NCBI GenBank assembly: GCA_000934455.1
Contig: KN883322.1
Span: 165,908 to 187,376 of the forward strand
Length of the DNA: 21,469 bases
DNA from: Apostichopus parvimensis
Taxonomy: Eukaryota; Echinodermata; Holothuroidea; Aspidochirotida; Stichopodidae
Reading direction: 5' to 3'
Shown in pieces: positions 1-7,801 of the stretch. A program made the position numbers and the translations under genes. Position 1 is the stretch's first letter. Each line of letters starts with the position of its first letter. The notes below the pieces were generated by a model. It did not search any database. It was not told the DNA's origin and worked only from the letters and a program-made list of their open reading frames with translations.

Positions 1-310
1 GAAGCCTGTGATCAGCTGTAGAGGAATGCATCCTGGGTAATTTATTGATTCGAATATGGTATATATGTTTACGTTAAGCTGGGAGACAAATTTTGTGGAC
101 CTTATTACTGAAAATATGTGGATTCAAATTCCTGCAATAATACAGGTTTAAAAGAGGTAGAAAAATGGCAGCTTTCTATATGGGATATTTTGCTAGGATG
201 GTAAGTTAGTTCTTGCTTGGAATTGCAGTAACCTATTAGCAATATGTACAGGTTGAAATACATGCCTGGATCCTTCAATGGAGAAAGTTATGGCCTAGGA
301 AAGGAGTCAA
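1..310. other. AT-rich DNA, no feature recognised
   Basis: I see no coding or RNA gene here. The first 36 bases read open in one plus frame and are followed by GTAATT, which could be a weak splice donor, so the left edge might clip an exon. The read is too short to support that. Confidence 0.3.
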
Positions 311-531
311 TTGGGAGGGGGGGGGGGGCATTTCCCCGTCTCATTTGAGAAATTGTTGGTGTCACAATAGTGTAATATTTATTATCTTTTGAAGTAATTT
401 ATGTTCAGGATTTTTTTCACTTTTTTTCCCACTAATATCAATTTTTAAATATTTTTCTTCCAAGTGTTCGATGCCCCTTCAAAACATTTGGCAACCCTCT
501 AAAGGGTCACAACTACCCCCCCCCCTCCCAA
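311..531. mobile_element. 221-bp element with G/C-run inverted ends (MITE-like)
   Basis: The left end TTGGGAGGGGGGGGGG (311-326) is the exact reverse complement of the right end at 516-531. The interior is AT-rich, has no reading frame and shows no further inverted symmetry. Matching ends of this kind suggest a small non-autonomous element or foldback unit. I could not find a clear target-site duplication, and homopolymer runs can expand on their own, so the mobile-element reading is an inference. Confidence 0.4.
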
Positions 532-540
532 TGAGAATAA

Positions 541-1060
541 CAGGGATTCAGATGATATAGGATATAGGATAGCTTTCCCTGGTATGTCCCCTCTATCTAA
601 GGTAAACTTTTATCAATACATCTCACACATAGCTAGGTGATAGAATCTAGAAAATGCTATATCGTTATAAAATAAGACTTCATCTTCTTTCTGTGGGCCC
701 TGAGAATAAAACGTTAGTCTTTTCACATAGGCCATGTAGTCAAAGTTGAAGAGGGCAATTTGCAGAAAATAGGGGATAACTTAAACATCACATGTGAAAG
801 GTGTAAAAATATGGATTTGAACCCCGTTCAATTGCTCTTTGAAACAATTACATTTCTTTGTAAGATGTAAGTTGTTCCTATTCCAATTATCTAAAACTGC
901 TTAAGGTAATTACCTAATTACCATACAGTTTGAACTCACTGAAGATAAACACAAATATAATAAATCAGCTTAGGCTTGAAAAACTACCTGTATTGCAGAG
1001 TTATTTTTTCCTATGATGAGGTTCTGTAATTTTTATCATGGTAAAATTTAGCTTGTTATT
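541..1060. other. AT-rich non-coding stretch
   Basis: Nothing is supported as a gene. Short direct repeats of GATATAG occur near 555-575. GGATTTGAACC at 813-823 resembles a minus-strand tRNA B box but has no matching cloverleaf. Confidence 0.3.
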
Positions 1061-1065
1061 TTCAG

Positions 1066-1088
1066 CAAAGGCAGTATATTATTAACAG
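1066..1088 (+). other. Possible 23-nt microexon between strong splice-like signals
   Basis: The stretch ending at 1065 (TTGTTATTTTCAG) is a good match to an animal 3' splice site. It is followed 23 nt later by CAG|GTAACA, a fair 5' splice site. The segment is open in all three phases. There is no evidence of a host gene, and such pairs arise by chance in AT-rich DNA. Confidence 0.1.
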
Positions 1089-1123
1089 GTAACATGACAA
1101 TATATATGTACAGGTATTACAGA

Positions 1124-1162
1124 CGGACGTACGGATGTATGGATGGATGTACGTACGTCGAT
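1124..1162. repeat. Degenerate GGA(C/T)GTA simple repeat
   Basis: Words such as GGACGTA, GGATGTA and GGATGGATGTACGTACGT follow one another. This is a short degenerate microsatellite. Confidence 0.6.
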
Positions 1163-1286
1163 ATCCAGCTAGAGCGTAACCGCTCACCCCTGAGGCCAAA
1201 CACGTTAGATTAACATTGGAACAGCTGTCTGATTATCAATACTATATTAGATAAACAACTACCTGTACATTCTTTGTTTTATCCAG

Positions 1287-1382
1287 GAAAGGCCTGGTTT
1301 GTACATGGAAAAGAAAGTACACTCTGTGAAGACGACATGGAAGACATTACCCATAAATAGCTTTAGTGTAGAATCACACTGA
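1287..1382 (+). CDS. Possible terminal exon, unrecognised
   Basis: A strong 3' splice-like signal (TTCTTTGTTTTATCCAG) ends at 1286. Two frames are open after it. One, with a split first codon, gives KAWFVHGKESTLCEDDMEDI and three more residues before TAG at 1358-1360. The other gives 31 codons, starting ERPGLYMEKKVHS, up to TGA at 1380-1382. The first is acidic and would suit a C-terminal tail. No clear polyadenylation signal or upstream exon supports either frame, and I do not recognise the peptides. A chance open frame after a fortuitous AG is quite possible. Confidence 0.15.
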   Translation, partial: ERPGLYMEKKVHSVKTTWKTLPINSFSVESH

Positions 1383-2127
1383 CAACATATATATACATTG
1401 TGGCTTTAGTGTCAATGTATGGGATATATATTAATATCAACTTTCAAGCAAAGAGGACGACTAAAACAAAGTTTTGCAACACACATGTTAGCTGTCAGTG
1501 GTTGCCATGGAAATCTATGGGTAATATGTCAGCAATAATATTTCATGAAATGTTGTTTTTTTCTCCCTTTTGTGTGTGTGTGTAAAATAAGAGTATGATG
1601 TGTTAACGATATTAGCTAATTTGATTTTGAAAAGGTATGAATCTATTATGTAATATTTGATAATTCAAGTATAAAGTAGGTTCACCAATGAAATAGCAGA
1701 ATAGAAATGTTTTGTCATTTTCCGTCGTTCAAGGGAAATTGTGAGATTTGAAAAGGACACAGAGATAAGGGAAGAAAGCTTTTTGTAATACATATAATTT
1801 TATTGTAAGAACTTCATTGCAAAACTTGGGCGCTAAGGCATCAGTCCATATTCGTATTTGCCGGAATGTGTATTTGTGTGTATTTTTTCCAATTGAATTC
1901 ACAATAGTATTGAATACAGTAGGTCATACTACAAGAAGACATCTAGATGTTCTATAAAGAAAATTGTAAGAAGTGTTAATGATTTTTCTTCAATGATGCT
2001 ATTGTATACTTTCCTTCTCTTTTGTAAATGATAATTTAAGAGTAATTTGTTTTCCAATTTTTTTTCTTTTCATTGAAAAAGCCATTGAAAAAGCTTGTGG
2101 ATGACCTCAGTGGTGACTGAAAGTTTT
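1383..2127. other. AT-rich stretch with a short (TG)n tract
   Basis: A (TG)n microsatellite lies at about 1570-1583. A 61-codon ATG frame across 1400-1585 runs into it, has AT-driven composition and is not protein-like. Nothing else stands out. Confidence 0.35.
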
Positions 2128-2185
2128 CTTGCTAGGAATCTGCAGATCAACATGAATTGTTTCCTCGATCTGCAGGTTTAGCAAG
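2128..2185. repeat. Imperfect inverted repeat (hairpin, 18-nt loop)
   Basis: CTTGCTAGGAATCTGCAGATC (2128-2148) pairs with GATCTGCAGGTTTAGCAAG (2167-2185). The paired blocks are CTTGCTA and CTGCAGATC, interrupted by a small internal mismatch. It directly adjoins the repeat copy that starts at about 2186, so it may be that element's end structure. Confidence 0.6.
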
Positions 2186-2343
2186 TGAATTTAGTGCTTC
2201 AATTTTGGATAACAATTTGGGAGGTTCTGAACTTTATTTCTTATCAGAAAATACTATGGTTCCTGTGTACAAAAATTGCTATACATCTTTGCACTTGTGT
2301 AGCAATTTGCACAGTTTTACATAGCATTTTGCAATGCGGATTC
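2186..2343 (-). repeat. Minus-strand copy of the 21-bp-based repeat family
   Basis: Read on the minus strand, this stretch aligns with 5170-5318 on the plus strand. Shared words in the same order include AAAATGCTATGTAAAA, CAAATTGCTA, ACACAGGAACCA and CACTAAATT, with diverged sequence between. It therefore belongs to a dispersed family. It keeps only two or three of the 21-bp units that form a longer array in the other copy. The 71-codon plus-strand frame here is a by-product of that repeat. Confidence 0.65.
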
Positions 2344-2432
2344 TGGATAAATTATCTGATCTTAATTAAGTGTTTTCAAACCAGAGATATTTCTCTCTAA
2401 ATTTTTTATTTCGCTTTCACATTGAATCCTCT

Positions 2433-2736
2433 GTGGGCAATCAGATCGCAATTGGGCGCTCAGGCCTGGAGTGGGCGATCAGGCTGGGAGAAGGGGATCA
2501 TGCCGTGAGTGGGCTATCAGGTCGCGAGTGGGCCATCAGGCTGGGAGAAGGGGATCATGCCGTGAGTGGGCTATCAAGCCGCGAGTGGGCCATCAGGCTG
2601 GGAGCAGGGGATCATGCCGTGAGTGGGCTATCAGGCCGCGAGTGGGCCATCAGGCTGCGAGTGGGGGATCAGGCCGCGAGTGGGCGATCAGGCCGGGAGT
2701 GGGCCATCAGGCTGCGAGTGGGCGATCAACAAACAG
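2433..2736 (+). repeat. 19-bp minisatellite with 57-bp higher-order repeat, about 16 units
   Basis: Sixteen consecutive units of a 19-bp monomer of the type GTGGGCNATCAGGCNGNGA start at 2433, with the last one partial from 2718. Within it, a three-monomer block recurs every 57 bp: TGCCGTGAGT starts at 2501, 2558 and 2615. The block is far more GC-rich than its surroundings. Because 57 is a multiple of three, stop-free reading in one block persists, giving overlapping frames of 158 and 108 codons with a 19-residue repeat (REWAIRLGEGDHAVSGLS). Two frames are open at once and the flanks are AT-rich non-coding DNA, so I treat the open frames as by-products and not as a repeat protein. Confidence 0.92.
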
Positions 2737-3873
2737 GACCTCGTGGAGGTTGTTGGTTACTTATAACTTCCATTTATTATTATTTTATACCTCATAAAGT
2801 TATGGTATCATTAATTAATAAGAATGTGAAATTATTGATTACATAAAAATCCATATAAAAAAATTATAATGTGTGATACATGAGTTCCAGTAGCCTACTG
2901 CTTAAACATAATACCTGGCAATGACGTTGCCTCGCGTTTTTAAAAGGAGAGTAAAATCATTTCGACTTATTATGTTATCTTTACTTACACTGGATATAAT
3001 ATCTCAAATTTATGTATATAGGTTAGCAAACCAAAGAAGCTACATTTATTTCAATTCTTCCAAAATTTTTCTTTAATTTCCACCTGGCCTGATCGACTTT
3101 TTAACCAAGGGGTAAGTTTATTGTTAAAGGGATCACAGTATGACCTTTTGGGCACTTTTGGGATTTGTGGAACTTCAATCAATTAATGCAGTGTTAAGTT
3201 CTCATCAGTACCTTCTTTGAAAGTTCATAGAACTGGGTCAAGAATCTTTGAAAGAACTGTGAATTGAAACAGAGACAGAGTTTATAGAAATTTTCTTCCT
3301 GTTATCTGTGAATAAAGAAAACGGTGTGTCGATGATGTAGGTTATATTTATTTTACGAAAAAAGTATGTTTATGAAAGTACATCGCCACCAGATAGATGT
3401 TAAGTAACAACTTAACGGTTCTTGGTATTTCTATTTTTTCAATTAAATTAATTAGTCCAGCATTAAATAAAATTTAACATAAAAAAGTACTTAAGAAAAC
3501 TTTCCTTAGAACTAAAGTTTGATAGGTTTTGTTGTAATTATACTTATGACCTTTATGATATTTCAGACTTATAAAATTAGTTGATCGCTCAACAAAACTT
3601 GTTAAAAATGATTTTCCCATCTTAGCAACCAAACCCACTTCTTAAAAAAAACTTTGTTTCAGCCAAAATAATGATTTTTCAAGAGTGAATGATGTCATCA
3701 CAGTCATTTCATAAGCTGAAATTGTCTAAGCATGTTTTCTTTATAATATTTAAAATCATTTATCCAGAGATGAAAAAGAAAATAACTACAAAACCTTGCA
3801 TTTTGATGAGATTCTAAAAATAGTGAACATTTACATTTCAAGGATAATTCAACCAGAAAATTATTACAGGAAA
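2737..3873. other. AT-rich non-coding stretch
   Basis: No gene is supported. A splice-acceptor-like TTTATGATATTTCAG ends at about 3566 and is followed by 25 open codons. That is within chance expectation. Confidence 0.35.
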
Positions 3874-3952
3874 CTAATTATATATATATAATTAGCTATT
3901 TATATTATTAATTTTTTTAATAATTAGCTAATTATATAAATAATTAGCTATT
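3874..3952. repeat. AT-rich palindrome cluster
   Basis: A perfect 22-bp palindrome of the form CTAATTA(TA)nTAATTAG spans 3874-3895. TAATTAGCTA words recur in both orientations up to 3952. The cluster could extrude as cruciforms. It looks like an AT simple-sequence region and not like a gene. Confidence 0.7.
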
Positions 3953-3981
3953 GAAGAACCCCTATCATGATGACATTACAG

Positions 3982-4014
3982 CTGGCTACCTCCAGTGGTA
4001 CACCTTGTACGGGG
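3982..4014 (+). other. Possible 33-nt exon before a consensus donor
   Basis: The segment lies between ATGACATTACAG (a fair acceptor) and GTGAGTAAG (a consensus donor). It is exactly 11 codons in one open frame (LATSSGTPCTG). Its GC content is higher than that of its flanks. The donor word is part of a G-rich tandem repeat, which weakens the case. Confidence 0.15.
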
Positions 4015-4073
4015 GTGAGTAAGGGGGTGAGTAAGTGGGCGAGTAATGGGTGAGGATGGGGGCTGTGGGGGGG
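4011..4073 (+). repeat. 12-bp G-rich tandem repeat, about 4 units
   Basis: GGGGGTGAGTAA occurs at 4011-4022 and 4023-4034. Diverged units follow at 4035-4046 (GTGGGCGAGTAA) and 4047-4058, then G runs to 4073. The first two units each contain GGTGAGTAA, a consensus animal 5' splice-site word. Four or more runs of three Gs give G-quadruplex potential on the plus strand. Confidence 0.8.
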
Positions 4074-5052
4074 TTTATAATCAGTCAATACAGGTCATCC
4101 TTAATCAACCCTATTTCGAGTTAGGAACAAGATATCGAAATGTGGTTTTCAACTAAGAATGTGGTCAATTTTTCTCTTGAAGATAATTACCACCAGTTTT
4201 TCTATTTGCAATTACTCCATGATGAGATGGATGCATTTATATGTTAGAACATAAATTTGCAAAATTTTTCCTGTATATTTAATTTGAGCTCCTCTCTTAC
4301 CTGTCTCCAATCAATGAATGCACTTTTCCATCCATCCAACCTACAAAAGCTGGTATGAGGCCCTCACTGACCCACTTCCAGATCACTGACTTTATAACCT
4401 TCTCCCTTTAAGTATCTACCATTCAGAAGTAAAACCATGTATGTATAATTTCGCTTACACAGGTCTAAAAGTTTTGAAATTCGTCTAAATATTTTAGGGA
4501 CAGAATCTTGCAATATTTTTGAAGCCTTTTCCTGCATTCCAATATATATAAACTAAATTAAATGAGATTAAATTCAAATTTAATTTCTCACATGTACACA
4601 AAACATATAGACAAAATTACAGTCAAATCATATGTTGGACACTGAAAATAAGGAAAAAAAGATTTGTGCTATAGTGACCATCAAGGGAAAAAAACCCCAA
4701 AAATATAAAAGAAAGCAACCTGGAGAAAAACCAACCCCGACAGAATAATACAAAAATGAGTTCAAGATAACTTAAGACATAGAAACATGAATTAGAAACA
4801 TGAATCGAAGATAAAAGTTGTCGTAGTGTTCATGACTATATATTTACAAGGTAAGATTTCAGATTATTTGGGAAGCTGCTAGAGCTGAGAGAACCAACTG
4901 ATCTGAGGGAGATTATATGCCAAATAAAATAGTAATAGTTGTCAGACAGTATTATCATGGTTTGGATGGCCTATAATGTTATGAGTATTTATAGAATTCT
5001 AGGATAATTTGTTGGATGGATAGGCAAAGATGACATATGCTCCAGCACAAAG
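4074..5052. other. AT-rich stretch, no gene supported
   Basis: The only repeat noted is a perfect 13-bp tandem duplication of TAGAAACATGAAT at 4780-4805. A 45-codon plus frame across about 4285-4420 is open but shows no sign of coding. Confidence 0.35.
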
Positions 5053-5217
5053 TGCTATACAAAATTGTCAAAATGCTATGCAAACTTGTCAGAATGCTGT
5101 GCAAAGTTGTCAAATTGCTATGCAAAATTATGCAAATGCTATACAAAATCTTTGAATTGCTATGCAAATTGTGAAAATGCTATGTAAAAACCTCAAATTG
5201 CTATGCAAATCCAAGGA
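5053..5217 (+). repeat. 21-bp minisatellite, about 8 units
   Basis: Units begin with TGCTATGCAAA or close variants at 5053, 5074, 5095, 5116, 5137, 5158, 5178 and 5199, so the period is 21 bp with one 20-bp unit. The variable part of each unit resembles TTGTCAAAA. Several units contain ATGCAAAT, the octamer recognised by POU-domain factors, for example at 5162-5169 and 5202-5209. The 62-codon minus-strand frame with repeated LHSILT-like heptapeptides is a by-product of the 21-bp period. Confidence 0.9.
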
Positions 5218-5318
5218 TGAATAGCAGTTTCTTTTCACACAGGAACCAGAATGTTTCATGAGAGACCAAATTCAGTGCCTTTGAAACTACTATACAAAAT
5301 TTGAACACTAAATTATTC
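5170..5318 (+). repeat. Plus-strand copy of the repeat family seen at 2186-2343
   Basis: The last array units and the following unique part (ACACAGGAACCA, then CACTAAATT) match the reverse complement of 2186-2343 in the same order. The two copies lie in opposite orientation about 2.8 kb apart. The 21-bp array therefore seems to be part of a larger dispersed element. Confidence 0.65.
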
Positions 5319-5940
5319 CTGGGTACTTAATTCGGATGTGATATTGTAAAGTAGGTTTCAGAGCAAATTGAACAAATAGACCATATACAAAAGAAAAGGA
5401 AAAGCGGGTTTATTTTCTGATGATGAGACTGTACATACCCGAAGGGTGAACCATAATTGAGAGGAACAGACAGCCATGCACGCACAGACTTTGCTTGTAT
5501 TTCCCAAGTTGTTACCTCAAAATAAAGTCAATAGCCTACTGCAGTAGTAACGTATGTCTCTGCATATGTGATTATATGTCTACTGACATTTTGACAAACA
5601 CAGGTTTAATAAAACTATATGTCCCCTATGAGAGAGAAGCAAAATGGAAATGTGACATTTCAACCGAAAATTTACCGCTCGTTTGTTTTAAACAAAAGAA
5701 AAAGACAATTTAAGTAATGAAACGGAACAATTAGGCCAGAGGCTAATTTGAACGAGTTAATTTAAAAAAAAATATGTTCATCTTCAGTTTGGTTGGATGT
5801 GATGTTTCTGATGACTATGTGTGTAAAGGGAATATGCATTATACGAATGACGGTGAAATCAGAAAGGTTGTACAAAATATCAAGTCTTAGAAGCTCCCTA
5901 ATTGTCAGTGTGGAATTTATCAGTTGCATGTAGTTGTGTC
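5319..5940. other. Non-coding stretch
   Basis: A 72-codon ATG frame at 5495-5713 (MYFPSCYLKIKSIAYCSSNV...) has a cysteine- and lysine-rich composition typical of chance AT-rich translation. I do not call it a gene. Confidence 0.35.
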
Positions 5941-6440
5941 ACTTGGGAATGATGAACATAAGTCTAAGCATCATGGTGTCATTTCCATTCATTTCCTATG
6001 TACAGGTTTTGAGATAACAACATTTGAAGTCAACTTATGTTTTTCGTACAAAATGTGAACTTGATGCAAACAGGTGTGATGTCATAGATGCACACTGACA
6101 ATTTTTTTTTTTTTTTTTCTCATTAAAAATGTACCTTCGACATTTTTGTCTTCCAAAACCTGGGTGAATTAACCTTCTGAATACACAACAGCCATTTGTG
6201 TATTGATATGATCACGTCATCTCCCAAAAAGCAAAGTTGGAACCCTATATCTAAGGGTCAAAACTAGTTGTAATGGGGTGAGAAAATCAGAACATTTTCC
6301 TGGCAGTGTGCAACTATGACCTCACACCTGGCTGCATCAAGTTCATTAAACGGTACAAACTTTGTGACAATTTCCAATTATAGATATCTCAAAAATGTGG
6401 CAATGTAGGAATTGCACGTACATTTCACCAGGATGTGTGT
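5941..6440. repeat. Long imperfect inverted repeat, about 500 bp
   Basis: Positions 6056-6100 and the reverse complement of 6301-6345 match at 40 of 45 bases. The similarity continues outward at lower identity: the left arm, read in reverse complement, and the right arm both show TATCTCAAAA, then a GTAGG/ATAGG word, then CACCA and TTCATGTT-like words, to about 5945 and 6440. The loop is about 200 nt and contains a 17-T run. This is either a foldback-type element or two copies of one repeat inserted in opposite orientation. A transcript through it would form a long, bulged hairpin. Confidence 0.75.
6102..6118 (+). repeat. Poly-T run of 17
   Basis: An uninterrupted run of 17 T lies in the loop beside the left arm of the long inverted repeat. 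It may be an old poly-A tail on the minus strand or simple slippage. Confidence 0.85.
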
Positions 6441-6974
6441 TGTTCATGTTCTTCTTTCATTTTAATGTAAAAAAATAGAGTTTCCTATGGACTTTCTTTG
6501 TCAGCTCAGTGAGTAAGAGAATAAAGAACTCAAACAGCCATGAAAGTGAAATCCTGAATTAGGGCTAGAATAGTTTTATGAAATATTAATATTTCATTTT
6601 CAATGGTAATATATATGAAGCTCTGGAGGGGACACGGTCATAAATTAGTTTTATTACGTATTGTACGTACAGGTTACATAAGCGAGTTTGTATCGCAAGC
6701 TCGCCTACGTGGTATGATGCATGATACATCTACAATCCCGAGATAATATGAATAATTCAATTATAATATTATCTTTAAAAAAATGATTTTTTACCATATC
6801 CAATTTAGAGTTTTGTATAGCCAATATATATATATACTAGTCATATGCTCGTTATTTGTCCATCAGGGTAAGTTTATCATGACTACATGAGTAAAAGAAG
6901 AGTTGTCTATATGATGAAATAGAAAATCTGAATAATTTGAAGGAAGATAGGCAGTAAGCATAGTAGTCTAAGCG
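6441..6974. other. AT-rich stretch with small palindromes
   Basis: ATGAAATATTAATATTTCAT at 6578-6597 is a perfect 20-bp palindrome. GCGAGTTT pairs with AAGCTCGC near 6684-6706 as a short stem-loop. A (TA)n tract lies near 6824-6836. No gene is supported. Confidence 0.45.
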
Positions 6975-7137
6975 TTGTCAATCACAATTAAAAAATAATA
7001 TAAAACTGTTAGCAAACTGCTTATCCACTACAGAGCCTGTGTAGGAGAATGTGTAAAAGTAAGTTGGCCTGACGTTTCGATCCTAGCAGGATCTTCTTCA
7101 AAGGCTAAACTTACTTTTACACATTGTCAATCACGAT
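6975..7137 (-). mobile_element. Short retroelement-like insertion flanked by 14-bp target-site duplications
   Basis: TTGTCAATCACAAT (6975-6988) and TTGTCAATCACGAT (7124-7137) match at 13 of 14 bases and bracket a 135-bp insert. The insert ends in a hairpin whose minus-strand sequence resembles the hammerhead motif of Penelope-like elements. Target-site duplications of this length fit target-primed retrotransposition. No reverse-transcriptase sequence is present, so this would be a heavily truncated copy or a short non-autonomous relative. The right duplication overlaps the last two bases of the hairpin arm, so the exact boundary is uncertain. Confidence 0.6.
7048..7125 (-). ncRNA. Hairpin with degenerate hammerhead-ribozyme-like core
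   Basis: The outer arms AATGTGTAAAAGTAAGTT (7048-7065) and the exact complement at 7108-7125 form an 18-bp stem, followed by an inner GCCT/AGGC stem. On the minus strand the enclosed region reads TTGAAGA (7101-7095), an extra A, stem GATCC/GGATC with a TGCTA loop, then GAAACGTC (7078-7071). This matches the hammerhead order: CUGANGA, stem II, GAAA, a palindromic ACGU minimal stem III, and the GUC cleavage triplet beside stem I. Very short stem III helices are described for hammerheads of Penelope-like retroelements. Here the conserved C of CUGANGA is T and one A is inserted before stem II, so activity is doubtful. The fold is visible; the ribozyme identity is inference. Confidence 0.45.
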
Positions 7138-7440
7138 AGAATATGAATATTTAACATGTAAAGAACATGATTATGACAACTGCACATAAAATGTTGTTCT
7201 TCTGTTGCTAAGGTTGCATTTTCTTAACCTTTCAGGGTATCTTTGACCGCTATAAATGCATGAAATATATCCATCCATATCGAATACCCAAATGCAAGTT
7301 AACACTTCTCAGCTTTAGGGGCCAAAATTTAACAAATTTAGGTTAACTATTTGTTGGTGATGCACTTCCTTCCTCTGACTGTCACAATCATAAAACGGTT
7401 ACATTGTACGGTAGTTACGGCAACCACCTTCGGTTTGGAT
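7138..7440. other. AT-rich stretch, nothing seen
   Basis: I see no repeat or gene signal of note. Confidence 0.3.
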
Positions 7441-7454
7441 TCGTGTCTGCATAA

Positions 7455-7801
7455 CTTATCCGTTCCATTCTAAGCAATGTTTTAAAAATCAATAGTAACA
7501 TGGTGATCGAGTTCCTCCGCTTTGACGATAACCCATACACCCAGCTCATGCACCAGCAGCTCCGTTGTGATGAGAGCTGACCGACTTTTTCATCTTTAGG
7601 GAATCTATTGCCTCCCTCCTTCTCCTCATTCATGCTACCTTGAACTACTTGAAGCCTGTTTCTTCTCGTATAATCTTCCATCCTCTGATGTCAATGCATG
7701 ACACTCCCTCAGTCGCATCAATCATACCCCATCTTCATCATGATCTCTCGTCAGAACGAGCAGCTGATACGAGGCTCCTTCTTCTCCATCCTCTTAAATA
7801 G
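7455..7801 (+). pseudogene. Block with overlapping open frames; possible decayed coding or mobile-element sequence
   Basis: The stretch has higher GC than its flanks. Plus-strand frame one is open for 41 codons from 7455 to TGA at 7578-7580 and includes MVIEFLRFDDNPYTQLMHQQ. A second plus frame is open for 75 codons from 7574 to TAG at 7799-7801 and passes a splice-acceptor-like CTTTTTCATCTTTAG ending at about 7599. The minus strand also has an 88-codon ATG frame at 7415-7681. Open frames on both strands suggest composition or a decayed element more than a live gene. I do not recognise any domain. Confidence 0.2.

Noticed and set aside
813..823. Minus-strand B-box-like GGTTCAAATCC, possible tRNA
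   Set aside because: No five-base T stem, and the nearest A-box-like word is too far away; no cloverleaf can be drawn.
2370..2846. 158-codon and 108-codon frames with a 19-residue repeat as a candidate repeat protein
   Set aside because: They are explained by the 57-bp period of a minisatellite. The flanking parts of the frames are AT-rich non-coding translation.
4979..5167. 62-codon minus-strand frame with a heptapeptide repeat
   Set aside because: By-product of the 21-bp tandem array.
5053..5217. CRISPR array
   Set aside because: The units are contiguous without unique spacers of constant length, and the context is a eukaryotic AT-rich genome.
5419..5460. CTGATGATGAG near 5419 as a hammerhead ribozyme
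   Set aside because: No GAAA box follows at a suitable distance and no stem II can be formed.
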